This document shows, one piece after another, positions 15,601-23,861 of a stretch of 64,000 nt of DNA. The DNA comes from Cerina sp048266425 (GTDB lineage: Bacteria; Bacteroidota; Bacteroidia; Flavobacteriales; Flavobacteriaceae): positions 5,226-69,225 of the forward strand of contig JBLWZN010000024.1 in the NCBI GenBank assembly GCA_048266425.1. The letters run 5' to 3'. The position numbers and the translations under genes are program-made. The notes under the pieces were generated by a model, which was given only the letters and a program-made list of their open reading frames with translations, searched no databases and was not told the DNA's origin. Numbering within the stretch: position 1 is the stretch's first letter; every line of letters begins with the position of its first letter.

Positions 15601-16569
15601 ATGAGTGTAATACCAAGCGTTGATTTACAGGATTTTTTGTCTGAAAACAACGATAAAAAGGAAAAATTCATTAAAGAGATCGGGGATGCCTTTGAAGGTA
15701 TTGGCTTCGTGGCACTGAGCGGACATTTTTTATCGGAATCCTTGGTCGACGAACTCTACGGGGAGATTAAAAAATTCTTCAATTTGCCCCAAGTGGTCAA
15801 GGATAAGTATGAAATTGAAGGCATTGGCGGACAGCGGGGCTATACCTCTTTTGGCAAGGAACACGCCAAGGGTAGAAAGGAAGGGGACTTGAAAGAATTT
15901 TGGCATTTTGGCCAATATGTGGAGGACGATCCAAAATTGGCAAAGGAATATCCGGACAATATATATGTCGACGAGTTGCCCCAGTTTAATGTTGTTGGCA
16001 AAGAAACCTATAAAATGTTGGAAAAAACGGCCAAATATGTGCTTCGGGCGTTGGCCTTGCATTTGGGGCTGGAAGAAAACTATTTTGACAATTATATTAA
16101 GAATGGAAACTCCATTCTTAGACCCATACATTACCCACCGATTACCAAGGAGCCAAAAAATGCGGTACGGGCCGCGGCCCATGGGGATATCAACTTAATT
16201 ACTTTGCTTATGGGGGCACAGGGCAAGGGCTTGCAAGTGAAAAATCACAATGGCGAGTGGGTAGATGCTATAGCCAGCCCCGACGAATTAATGATCAATG
16301 TTGGGGATATGTTATCCAGGCTTACCAACAACAGGTTGAAATCTACCATCCACCAGGTCGTAAATCCTCCGAAGGAATTATGGGGATCATCCCGTTATTC
16401 CATACCCTTCTTTATGCACCCAGTAAGTGGGATGCCCTTAAATTGCCTCGATAATTGCGTGGACGCAAAGCATCCTAAACAGTTCGAGGATATCACGGCC
16501 GGGGTGTATTTAAACGAAAGGTTGGTAGAATTGGGCTTGATCAAACCTTCGGAAGCCTCTACCAAATAA
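15601..16569 (+). CDS. 2-oxoglutarate/Fe(II)-dependent dioxygenase, isopenicillin-N-synthase family
   Basis: The product has 322 residues from the ATG at 15601 (MSVIPSVDLQDFL). The N-terminal DIOX_N part contains IGDAFEGIGFVALSGH. The iron ligands are visible as the His and Asp of AAHGDINLITLLMG and the His of STIHQVVNPP, and the Arg-x-Ser for 2-oxoglutarate is in RYSIPFFMHP. Such enzymes hydroxylate, desaturate or cyclise small molecules in the cytoplasm. Neighbours do not reveal the substrate: a CxxCH lipoprotein follows after 33 bases and the divergent gene is the fused E1. The frame is open 21 codons further upstream, but that stretch overlaps the promoter. Confidence 0.85.
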   Translation: MSVIPSVDLQDFLSENNDKKEKFIKEIGDAFEGIGFVALSGHFLSESLVDELYGEIKKFFNLPQVVKDKYEIEGIGGQRGYTSFGKEHAKGRKEGDLKEFWHFGQYVEDDPKLAKEYPDNIYVDELPQFNVVGKETYKMLEKTAKYVLRALALHLGLEENYFDNYIKNGNSILRPIHYPPITKEPKNAVRAAAHGDINLITLLMGAQGKGLQVKNHNGEWVDAIASPDELMINVGDMLSRLTNNRLKSTIHQVVNPPKELWGSSRYSIPFFMHPVSGMPLNCLDNCVDAKHPKQFEDITAGVYLNERLVELGLIKPSEASTK

Positions 16570-16602
16570 AGGGAAACGGCCTCCATTAAAATTTTAACGT
16601 GG

Positions 16603-17103
16603 ATGAATATGAATAGGAAAATATTGTTTTTCGGCTTGGTAATTTTGGTGCTTTACTCTTGTAAACAAGAAAACCCCAAAACCCAGATACTTGAAAATCG
16701 GATTGCCGATATGGAAAAAAAATTGGATGGAACCTACAAACCCGGACTGGGCGAGCTCATGTCCTTTATTCAGTTACATCATGCCAAACTTTGGTTCGCT
16801 GGAAGTAACAGCAATTGGAAATTATCCGATTTTGAGCTAAGTGAAATAAATGAGGCTTTGGAAGACATTAAAAGCTATAATGCCGACCGACCAGAAATCA
16901 AGGATATAGGGATAATAGAACCTGCATTGAAAAATGTCTCGCAAGCAATTAAGCAGAGAAACAGCAAACAATTTGAAGATAGTTTTATGGAACTTACCGT
17001 TTCCTGCAACACCTGTCATGTAGCGACAGACCATGGTTATATTGTGATTAAGACCCCCGATAGTCCGCCGTTCTCGAATCAGGATTTTGGGGTTGAAAAG
17101 TGA
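16603..17103 (+). CDS. Lipoprotein with a single CxxCH haem-c motif
   Basis: The 166-residue protein begins with a lipoprotein signal ending in LVLYSC (Cys20 from the first ATG; the ATG at 16609 is an equally good start). The mid-part is helical (LGELMSFIQLHHAKLWFAG, with His-His). Near the C-terminus TVSCNTCHVATDHGY contains CxxCH, the covalent haem-c binding signature. The His-rich helix could give a second ligand. It is likely a membrane-anchored monohaem cytochrome-like protein in the periplasm. It follows the oxygenase gene by 33 bases and may share its transcript. Confidence 0.7.
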   Translation: MNMNRKILFFGLVILVLYSCKQENPKTQILENRIADMEKKLDGTYKPGLGELMSFIQLHHAKLWFAGSNSNWKLSDFELSEINEALEDIKSYNADRPEIKDIGIIEPALKNVSQAIKQRNSKQFEDSFMELTVSCNTCHVATDHGYIVIKTPDSPPFSNQDFGVEK

Positions 17104-17231
17104 ATGTATACAAAAATCGATAACCGCGGTAAGCCTTGTTCTCGTAATTTACAGCATAGACACCCTAGCGTTGGCCCAATCCAACATGGGTTTGGCAAAA
17201 AACCTAGTATTCGGAAATTATTTATTGTACA

Positions 17232-17561
17232 ATGGATTTAAAGGACCAATTAAAAAATCTTTTTCCTGATCATCAAATCCCCGACGAGGAGACCGAGCAA
17301 AAAGAACAGCACGATCTTTGGATGCAGGACGACCCTATCATTTGCAAATATGAAAAGCGAAAAGGCAAGCCTATCACAATTTTGGAAGGTTACAATGGGG
17401 CGGATAGCGATTTTAAGGAATTGGCCAAGGAATTAAAAAGTAAGCTAAGTGTTGGTGGCAGCTTTAAAGATGGCACCATCATAATCCAAGGTGATTTTCG
17501 AAACAAAATTATGGATATTCTTAAGGAAAAAGGATTTAAGGTAAAGCGCGTTGGAGGGTGA
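17232..17561 (+). CDS. SUI1/eIF1-like translation factor (YciH family)
   Basis: The 109-residue protein has the SUI1 fold signature in its second half: RKGKPITILEGYNGADSD, LKSKLSVGGSFKDGTIIIQG and DILKEKGFKVKRVGG, i.e. the KxLk-KfgcGG-xxG-I-vQGD pattern. The N-terminal 35 residues are an acidic, flexible tail. Bacterial YciH-type factors are related to eIF1 and are thought to affect start-site fidelity or act under stress. It is encoded alone between the CxxCH lipoprotein and a DUF1835 gene. Confidence 0.85.
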   Translation: MDLKDQLKNLFPDHQIPDEETEQKEQHDLWMQDDPIICKYEKRKGKPITILEGYNGADSDFKELAKELKSKLSVGGSFKDGTIIIQGDFRNKIMDILKEKGFKVKRVGG

Positions 17562-17684
17562 ACCTGTCTTAAACAGGCGTGTAGATACGAATTCTCTAAA
17601 AAGGTTGCGTAGGAATTTGTTAATTGATTTTGTTTATTTTGCATTAAACATTACTTTTATTGGTTCAAACCAAACAACTGCCCA

Positions 17685-18617
17685 ATGAATTCTCAACTTC
17701 ACATCACCAATGGCGACAAGTTTACCGAAAGGTTGAAGTCCCTCAACTTAAAAGGGGACATTGTTACTTGGCGTGAAATGCTTTGCGAAGGCAAGACAGA
17801 AACCAACGTTGGTAGCGAATCTTTTTGGAAAACCCGTTTTGAATATCTTCACAAAAATTATAAAATTTCAAAATCCTGGTTTATTGAGAAAACCTTAAAG
17901 GAATATAGGACCCTTTGCAACCATAAGCAGCAAGAGCAGATTTTACTGTGGTTTGATTACGATTTGTTTAGCCACGTGAATATGTTGGCAGTCCTAAGCT
18001 GGCTCAAGGCTAACCGGAAATATGCCGAAATCTCCTTGGTGTGCAGCGGGAAACAGATCGGTTCGGATAAGTTGCGCGGATTGAACGAATTGACGGATGA
18101 GCAACTGCTCCATCTGTATGAAAATCGTAAAGTACTGAACCAGGACGATATTGAATATGCGGATTATGTTTGGCAGCTTTACTGTAGCGATAACCCTATT
18201 CGGCTAGAAAACCTTAGCGATCACGGCCAATTTCAGTTTGAGTACCTAGGCGGGGCATTGCAGGCCCATCTTAAACGTTTTCCCACCATTAAGAATGGTT
18301 TGAACGAAGTAGAGAACAACGTACTAAAGCTTTCCTTGTTGCAAAAACCCAAAACAAAAACGGAATTGATGTCGACCGTACTCAGCAACCAAGGTTTATA
18401 TGGTTTTGGGGACACACAATACGAAAGGGTATTCACAAAACTAAAACCGCTCTTCTCCTCCTTCAATCCGGTGAGATTGACGAAAAAAGGCAAGGAAATC
18501 CTTGAAGGAAAGACCAGCTATTACTCCTGCATCCAAGAAAATGACGCCTATTTGGGCGGCGCACTCAAATACAACTTCCTCTACAACACCGATACCGATA
18601 GAATCTTAAAATTATAA
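17685..18617 (+). CDS. DUF1835-domain protein
   Basis: The 310-residue cytoplasmic protein begins with LHITNGDKFTERLKSLNLKGDIVTWREMLCEG, the DUF1835 opening (nucleotide-like G-D-W-E motif). The central EQILLWFDYDLFSHVNMLAVLSWL is also typical. The C-terminal half contains a winged-helix-like part (LKLSLLQKPKTKTELMSTVL, RLTKKGKEILEGKTSY). The function of the family is unknown. The stop at 18617 and the ATG of the phosphorylase gene at 18619 are one base apart, so the two are very probably co-transcribed. Confidence 0.75.
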   Translation: MNSQLHITNGDKFTERLKSLNLKGDIVTWREMLCEGKTETNVGSESFWKTRFEYLHKNYKISKSWFIEKTLKEYRTLCNHKQQEQILLWFDYDLFSHVNMLAVLSWLKANRKYAEISLVCSGKQIGSDKLRGLNELTDEQLLHLYENRKVLNQDDIEYADYVWQLYCSDNPIRLENLSDHGQFQFEYLGGALQAHLKRFPTIKNGLNEVENNVLKLSLLQKPKTKTELMSTVLSNQGLYGFGDTQYERVFTKLKPLFSSFNPVRLTKKGKEILEGKTSYYSCIQENDAYLGGALKYNFLYNTDTDRILKL

Positions 18618-18618
18618 C

Positions 18619-19491
18619 ATGCCACTTGGTCCGTCGGAGCTTATTCTCAATGCCGATGGTAGCATCTATCACCTGCATTTAACCCCTGAGGATTTAGCAA
18701 ACACCATTATAACCGTGGGAGATCCTGCCCGGGTTGCTAAGGTTTCCTCCTATTTTGATGCCATTGAATTAAAAAAGGGCAATCGGGAATTTACCACCCA
18801 CACCGGTGTTTTGAACGGTAAGCGGATCACGGTGATTTCTACGGGTATCGGGACGGATAATATCGATATTGTCCTGAACGAACTGGATGCTCTCGTAAAT
18901 ATTGATTTTGGGAGCAGGGAGGTCAAGCCAGATAAAACACAACTCGATATTATTAGAATAGGGACATCCGGGGCCATTCAACAACTGATTCCGGTAGATT
19001 CATTCCTGATGAGCGACTTTGCTCTAGGATTCGACAGCTTGATGCACTTCTATCAAAGCGAGGCCATACTGAACCCTGTAATTCAAAATGCATTTATGAC
19101 CCATACCCAATGGTCCAAACGCAAGTCCGTTCCCTATTTTGTTGAATGTGACCGTGCCCTTGCCAAAAAATTTCAATCCGATCGGATGTTGGGCGGGCTT
19201 ACGGCTACCAATGTTGGATTTTATGGTCCCCAAGGAAGAATGTTACGACTAAAACCGCAGGACGAGGAACTTAATTCCAAGCTGACCTCTTTCAATTTTA
19301 AAGGGCTGCGGATAACCAACTTGGAAATGGAAACTTCCGGAATTTACGGGCTGTCAAAATTGTTGGGACATAGGGCTGTTTCCCTTAATTGTATTTTGGC
19401 CAACCGGAGTACGGGAAAATTTTCTAAAGACCCGGATAAGGCCGTGGACGGCTTAATTCGATATGCCCTAGATAAATTGACGAAAGCGTAG
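18619..19491 (+). CDS. Nucleoside phosphorylase, uridine phosphorylase-like
   Basis: The 290-residue protein is of the PNP/UDP family: IITVGDPARVAKVSSYFD near residue 30 (phosphate-binding GDP-x-R), VISTGIGTDNIDIVLNEL, IIRIGTSGAIQ, and NLEMETSGIYGLSKLLGH, the ribose-binding E-M-E motif. It should cleave nucleosides with phosphate in salvage, most likely uridine or a related pyrimidine nucleoside; purine specificity cannot be excluded. It lies one base after the DUF1835 gene. Confidence 0.85.
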   Translation: MPLGPSELILNADGSIYHLHLTPEDLANTIITVGDPARVAKVSSYFDAIELKKGNREFTTHTGVLNGKRITVISTGIGTDNIDIVLNELDALVNIDFGSREVKPDKTQLDIIRIGTSGAIQQLIPVDSFLMSDFALGFDSLMHFYQSEAILNPVIQNAFMTHTQWSKRKSVPYFVECDRALAKKFQSDRMLGGLTATNVGFYGPQGRMLRLKPQDEELNSKLTSFNFKGLRITNLEMETSGIYGLSKLLGHRAVSLNCILANRSTGKFSKDPDKAVDGLIRYALDKLTKA

Positions 19492-19524
19492 CAAACGGAC
19501 TTCCCATCATCAAAATTGGATTTG

Positions 19525-19555
19525 TTGATTTGGATTTTGTGTTATTTTATATTTG
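19525..19555 (+). promoter_or_regulatory. Promoter of the solitary substrate-binding protein gene
   Basis: TTG at 19525-19527 and TATATTTG at 19548-19555, with 20 bases between. The -7 box lies in the extended upstream open frame, so the ATG at 19602 is the supported start. Confidence 0.6.
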
Positions 19556-19601
19556 CCGAAGGCCGCAAATATTGATTGTAAATTTGATATCAATTTTTAT
19601 T

Positions 19602-20453
19602 ATGAAAGAAATTAGAATAATTGGTGTCCCCGAACATTTTAATTTTCCGTGGCAACTGGCCATAGAGGAAGGAGCCTTCGAAGAAAGGGGAATAGATCTC
19701 CAATGGACGGATATACCTGAGGGTACCGGAAAAATGTGTCAAATGCTGAAAGAGGATGAAACCGATTTGGCCATCATCCTAACCGAAGGAATAATCAAGA
19801 GCATAACGGAGGGAAACCCGGTTAAAATTGTCCAGGAATATGTGTCGTCCCCTCTTTTATGGGGCATACACGTTGGGACAAAAAGGGATTTTAAGGCTCT
19901 TTCCGACCTGGAAGGTGCCAAGGTCGCGATAAGCAGATATGGGAGTGGCAGCCATCTTATGGCCTTTGTACATGCAAAAAAGGAAGGATGGGATACCGAT
20001 AAATTGCGATTTGAGGTCATTAACAATTTAGACGGCGCGGTACAGGCCTTGACCGAAGGTAAAGCCGACTATTTTATGTGGGAACATTTTATGACCAAGC
20101 CTTTGGTAGATAAAGAGGTCTTTAGAAGATTGGGAGACTGCCCTACGCCATGGCCGAGCTTTGTGATCGTGGCGACCGACAGGTTTCTACGGGAAAACAA
20201 AAGTACCCTGGGACATATTTTGGAGATAATCAATCTCTATACGGTAGAATTTAAGAATATCCCAAGTATAGACCGAACTTTGGCAAATACTTTTGACCAG
20301 CAATTGGAGGACATTCGGGAGTGGTTGTCGATTACCCGGTGGAGTCAATCTCCTATATCCACGCAAACAGTTGACCTAGTGCAGAATACGCTGCTCAATT
20401 TAAAGTTAATTGATAATAAATTAAATTTTAATAAGATTGTGGAAAGCATCTAG
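19602..20453 (+). CDS. Solitary periplasmic-type substrate-binding fold protein without signal peptide
   Basis: The 283-residue protein, from ATG 19602 (MKEIRIIGVPEHFNFPWQLA), has the two-lobed type II binding-protein pattern: IEEGAFEERGIDLQWTDIPE, DLAIILTEGIIKSI, DLEGAKVAISRYGSGSHLMA and FEVINNLDGAVQALTEGKAD. It resembles NMT1/THI5 or TauA-like components. There is no export signal with this start and no ABC permease or ATPase gene nearby. A cytoplasmic sensor or enzyme role is therefore possible, as for MqnA/MqnD enzymes of the same fold, but no catalytic motif was recognised. It faces ung. Confidence 0.7.
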   Translation: MKEIRIIGVPEHFNFPWQLAIEEGAFEERGIDLQWTDIPEGTGKMCQMLKEDETDLAIILTEGIIKSITEGNPVKIVQEYVSSPLLWGIHVGTKRDFKALSDLEGAKVAISRYGSGSHLMAFVHAKKEGWDTDKLRFEVINNLDGAVQALTEGKADYFMWEHFMTKPLVDKEVFRRLGDCPTPWPSFVIVATDRFLRENKSTLGHILEIINLYTVEFKNIPSIDRTLANTFDQQLEDIREWLSITRWSQSPISTQTVDLVQNTLLNLKLIDNKLNFNKIVESI

Positions 20454-20510
20454 TAAACAAATCGAGGGATTGAACCTATACTCCCTTGCCTCAAAGGGAT
20501 AGGGAGGAAC

Positions 20511-21176
20511 CTACCACTCGATAGGCTTTTTGCCCTCATTAATCAAAATTGAATTTGTCCGGCTAAAATGCTTGTTCCCGAACCAATACCCCCGGTTGGC
20601 GCTTAAAGGGGACGGATGGCCACTGGAAAGGACATGGTGCCTTGAGGAATCGATGAGTTTTAGTTTCTTTTTTGCAAAACCGCCCCAAAGCAGGAATATC
20701 AAACCCTCTTTTTCCTCCGATAGTTTTTTAATCGCAGAATCGGTGAAAATCTCCCAGCCTTTGCCTTGGTGACTACCTGCCTCGTGGGCCTTTACGGTCA
20801 GGGTGGCGTTCAGCAACAAAACCCCTTGATCCGCCCAACGCCCCAAGTTTCCGCTTTGCGGATAAGGTACATCCAAGTCGTTCATTACTTCCTTGAAAAT
20901 ATTGATGAGCGATGGAGGATTGGCAATACCATCCTTTACCGAAAAGCACATCCCATGGGCCTGATCTGGACCGTGATAGGGATCTTGGCCTATGATAACA
21001 ACCTTGGTGGCATCAAAAGGGCAATGGTCAAAAGCAGCGAAAATATCCTTTCCATCGGGATAACAGATATGCTTGCTGTATTCCTCTTTAACAAAGTCGG
21101 TCAAAACCTTGAAATACGGTTTTTGGAATTCGTTGTTCAACCGTTCCTTCCAACTTGGATGTATGATTACGTTCAT
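20511..21176 (-). CDS. ung: Uracil-DNA glycosylase
   Basis: The 221-residue protein is full length for family 1 UDG. The catalytic water-activating Asp65 is in VVIIGQDPYHGPDQAHGMCF, and the late loop GHPSPLSANRGYWFG contains the catalytic His. It removes uracil from DNA to start base excision repair. The ATG shares one base with the stop of hisIE (TAATG), so ung is the last gene of the histidine operon transcript here. Confidence 0.95.
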   Translation of the reverse strand: MNVIIHPSWKERLNNEFQKPYFKVLTDFVKEEYSKHICYPDGKDIFAAFDHCPFDATKVVIIGQDPYHGPDQAHGMCFSVKDGIANPPSLINIFKEVMNDLDVPYPQSGNLGRWADQGVLLLNATLTVKAHEAGSHQGKGWEIFTDSAIKKLSEEKEGLIFLLWGGFAKKKLKLIDSSRHHVLSSGHPSPLSANRGYWFGNKHFSRTNSILINEGKKPIEW

Positions 21177-21796
21177 TATTTATGCCTTTCTATAAGCACG
21201 TCCACCACATCGCTTAGTTTATAGCCTTTGGCCTGTAAGAGGATCAAATAGTGGAACAATAGGTCGGCGCTCTCGTTCAAAAAAAGTTCGGCATTGTCGT
21301 CCTTGGCCTCAATAACCACTTCCACTGCTTCCTCCCCTACTTTTTGGGCAATCTTGTTTATCCCCTTGTCAAATAAGGAAACGACATAGGAAGTATCGTT
21401 TTTACGCAAGGCGAGTTCTTTTGAGGCTTCTTCCTTTCGCTGTGCAATGATGTCCTCCAAATTGGAAATAAAGCCAAAATCCTGTTCGTTTTTCCCGCCC
21501 CAGCAGGTATCGGTTCCGGTATGGCAGGTAGGTCCCATCGGATTTGCCCAAATCAGCAAGGTATCCTTGTCGCAATCATTTTTGAGGTCTACCAGGTTTA
21601 AAAAATTGCCACTCTCCTCCCCTTTGGTCCAAAGTCTTTGCTTGCTTCGGCTGTAGAACGTCACCTTCTTGGTTTCCAGCGTCTTGTTTACAGCTTCCTC
21701 GTTCATATAGCCCAACATCAACACCTTCTTTGTCGTTGCATCTTGGATAATGGCAGGCACCAGTCCGTCGTTAGCTTTATCAAAATTTATTTCCAT
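21176..21796 (-). CDS. hisIE: Bifunctional phosphoribosyl-AMP cyclohydrolase / phosphoribosyl-ATP pyrophosphatase
   Basis: The 206-residue fusion contains the cyclohydrolase part (VLMLGYMNEEAVNKTLETK, YSRSKQRLWTKGEESGN, CDKDTLLIWANPMGPTCHTG with Zn-binding Cys and His) and, from about residue 112, the helical pyrophosphatase part (LFDKGINKIAQKVGEEAVEV, ESADLLFHYLILL). It carries out steps 2 and 3 of histidine synthesis. It follows hisF by 51 bases. Confidence 0.95.
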   Translation of the reverse strand: MEINFDKANDGLVPAIIQDATTKKVLMLGYMNEEAVNKTLETKKVTFYSRSKQRLWTKGEESGNFLNLVDLKNDCDKDTLLIWANPMGPTCHTGTDTCWGGKNEQDFGFISNLEDIIAQRKEEASKELALRKNDTSYVVSLFDKGINKIAQKVGEEAVEVVIEAKDDNAELFLNESADLLFHYLILLQAKGYKLSDVVDVLIERHK

Positions 21797-21847
21797 GGAT
21801 TTATTAATGTTTTATGGCTTTATATGCTTAGTTTTTCCCTTGTTGAT

Positions 21848-22603
21848 TCACAACCGTACGGGGATATTGTTGGAATTTAGATCATTTTTTAAGTCCTTGA
21901 TTTCAATTTCCTTAAAATGGAATACGCTGGCGGCCAATGCCGCATCTGCTTTTCCCTTTTTAAAGGTATCTATAAAATGTTGGACATTCCCTGCCCCTCC
22001 CGAAGCAATGATGGGAATGTTGAGTTCCGTTGACAGGCGTGCCAAGGCCTCATTTGCAAATCCATCCTTAGTCCCGTCGTGATCCATAGAAGTAAAAAGA
22101 ATCTCACCGGCTCCCCTTGCCTCGACCTCCTTGGCCCATTGAAAAAGATTCAATTTGGTTGGGACCTTGCCCCCTACTAGATGAACTATCCATTCCCCAT
22201 CGATTTGTTTGGCATCTATGGCCACAACGATACATTGAGATCCAAACTTGGCTACAAGGTCGTTTATCAACTGTGGATTTTTTACTGCGGAGGAATTGAT
22301 AGAAACCTTGTCCGCCCCATTTTGCAGCAATATATCCACGTCCTCCACGGAAGATATGCCCCCGCCAACGGTAAAGGGAATATTTACTTTTTCAGCTACC
22401 CGAAGCACCAGATCGGCCAAGGTACGCCTACGTTCCTCGGTGGCGGATATATCGAGGAAGACCAGTTCGTCCGCTCCGGTCTTGGCATATATTTCTGCTA
22501 ATTCCACCGGATCACCAGCGTCGCGTAGGTCCACAAAATTGACCCCCTTTACGGTTCTGCCGTTTTTAATATCGAGGCAAGGAATTATTCGTTTTGTCAA
22601 CAT
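21848..22603 (-). CDS. hisF: Imidazole glycerol phosphate synthase cyclase subunit
   Basis: The protein is 251 residues when started at the ATG ending at 22603 (MLTKRIIPCLDIKNGRTVKG), which matches the standard HisF start. The frame is open 29 codons further to 22690 but that overlaps the preceding gene. The (beta/alpha)8 barrel is recognised by the catalytic Asp in IPCLDIKNG and the phosphate-binding loops FTVGGGISSVED and IIASGGAGNVQH. With HisH it makes IGP and AICAR. A foreign-looking four-helix gene separates it from hisA. Confidence 0.95.
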   Translation of the reverse strand: MLTKRIIPCLDIKNGRTVKGVNFVDLRDAGDPVELAEIYAKTGADELVFLDISATEERRRTLADLVLRVAEKVNIPFTVGGGISSVEDVDILLQNGADKVSINSSAVKNPQLINDLVAKFGSQCIVVAIDAKQIDGEWIVHLVGGKVPTKLNLFQWAKEVEARGAGEILFTSMDHDGTKDGFANEALARLSTELNIPIIASGGAGNVQHFIDTFKKGKADAALAASVFHFKEIEIKDLKNDLNSNNIPVRL

Positions 22604-22610
22604 ATTAAGA

Positions 22611-23060
22611 GGTACGAGGTTAGAGGTACAAAATAAGAAGTAACCTTTTTGATTAAAAAGTTTATTAATATTGTGTTCATCTGGATTCAAAATTTTTTCT
22701 TGCAGTTTTTATGGACGCTACGGTTATTGCTAACAGTTCGTCTCCTTCTTGTTTAAGTCGTTTAATTTCTGAATGCTTTGTGTCCATAACTTCGAGGAAT
22801 AATTCTAACCAATATGTCGCCTCATCGGCCTCTTCCTCTACAATCTTTAGTTTATTGATAAAATCAGCTGTGGATTTTCCTTTTTGGGAAGCCCGGTAGT
22901 TAGCACCTACTGAACCAGGGCATCTAATAAGCTGCCTAACCCATGCGTCATACTCTCTTGATCTTGGGACTTTGGTGCAAAGCCACCAACAATCGGATGC
23001 AAATTTCTGTGTTCTTCGCTTTAAATCTTGCATTGCCCTAATTGTTGAAAACCTCGTACC
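22611..23060. repeat. 11-base inverted repeats flanking the four-helix gene
   Basis: GGTACGAGGTT at 22611-22621 and its exact complement AACCTCGTACC at 23050-23060 bracket the four-helix-bundle gene. GAGGTACAAAATA follows the left copy and CTTGTATTTAGG the right copy. They may be boundaries of an inserted unit, or a common short repeat word of this genome. Confidence 0.5.
22677..23033 (-). CDS. Four-helix-bundle protein (23S rRNA intervening-sequence protein family) inside the his operon
   Basis: The 118-residue protein matches the four-helix-bundle/IVP family: LCTKVPRSREYDAWVRQLIR, then CPGSVGANYRASQKGKSTAD with the conserved SxxaNyrEa-type segment, and LKIVEEEADEATYWLELFLE. Members occur as inserts in 23S rRNA genes and as stand-alone genes near repeats. 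No rRNA is in the window. Here it lies in the same direction between hisA and hisF, an otherwise tight pair, and is bordered by inverted repeats. Its role is unknown. Its codon use does not look obviously different. Confidence 0.85.
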   Translation of the reverse strand: MQDLKRRTQKFASDCWWLCTKVPRSREYDAWVRQLIRCPGSVGANYRASQKGKSTADFINKLKIVEEEADEATYWLELFLEVMDTKHSEIKRLKQEGDELLAITVASIKTARKNFESR

Positions 23061-23075
23061 TTGTATTTAGGAACT

Positions 23076-23861
23076 CTAACCTTTATTGTATTCACTAATG
23101 AAATTTTCTAGTTGTATCAAGCTGATTCTATTCTCATAAATCGCCTTCCCGATAATAACTCCCTCGCAGCCCATTTCCGCTAATTTTGGAAGTTCATCAA
23201 AGGTAGATATACCTCCGGAAGCTATCAATTTTATCCCGATGGCCGAATTATTCACTACCTCATTTTTGCCAGCGATCGTGTTTCGGCTGGAGGTTTCCTC
23301 CAATATTTTATTGTAAAGATCAAAGGATGGGCCCTCCAACATTCCGTCCTTACTGATATCCGTACAAATAACATACTGTATCCCCTCTTTTTGATAGGAT
23401 TTGATAAAGGGCAACAATTCTTCGGTAGACTCTTCCTGCCAGCCCGAAACCGCTACTTTCTCATCCATGGCGTCGGCACCCAAGATAATCTTGTCGGCAC
23501 CATATTGTTTTAGCCAACCCGTAAAGACTTCCCTGTTCTTAACCGCGATACTACCTCCAGTAATTTGGCTTGCCCCACTTTCAAAAGCAATACGTAGATC
23601 CCCGTCCGATTTTAATCCACCTCCAAAATCGATTCTCAAGGTCGTTTTGGTGGCAATCTGCTCTAAAACCTTGTGGTTCACAATGTGCTTGGATTTGGCC
23701 CCATCAAGGTCGACCAAATGTAGATATTGGATGCCATGGGCCTCAAATTCCTTGGCCACTTCCAAAGGGTGCTCATTATATATTTTTTTGGTATCGTAAT
23801 CGCCCTTGGACAGACGTACGCATTTACCTTCGATGATGTCGATTGCGGGTATAATTCTCAT
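23076..23861 (-). CDS. hisA: Phosphoribosylformimino-5-aminoimidazole carboxamide ribotide isomerase
   Basis: The 261-residue barrel protein begins RIIPAIDIIEGKCVRLSKGD, with the catalytic Asp and the HisA-typical CVRL. It also has the second Asp in VICTDISKDGMLEGP and a phosphate loop in KLIASGGISTFDEL. It carries out step 4 of histidine synthesis. A loop around residues 180-205 (LEETSSRNTIAGKNEVVNN) is longer than usual. It overlaps hisH by 4 bases. Confidence 0.95.
   Translation of the reverse strand: MRIIPAIDIIEGKCVRLSKGDYDTKKIYNEHPLEVAKEFEAHGIQYLHLVDLDGAKSKHIVNHKVLEQIATKTTLRIDFGGGLKSDGDLRIAFESGASQITGGSIAVKNREVFTGWLKQYGADKIILGADAMDEKVAVSGWQEESTEELLPFIKSYQKEGIQYVICTDISKDGMLEGPSFDLYNKILEETSSRNTIAGKNEVVNNSAIGIKLIASGGISTFDELPKLAEMGCEGVIIGKAIYENRISLIQLENFISEYNKG

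Noticed and set aside
17087..17269. 60-codon frame with a hydrophobic stretch that resembles a signal peptide
   Set aside because: It overlaps the ends of two supported genes (the CxxCH lipoprotein and the SUI1-like gene) in another frame, and its composition does not continue as a protein.
22611..23060. Insertion sequence or transposon
   Set aside because: The flanking repeats are only 11 bases and the enclosed gene is not a transposase. It is kept only as a possible small mobile unit.
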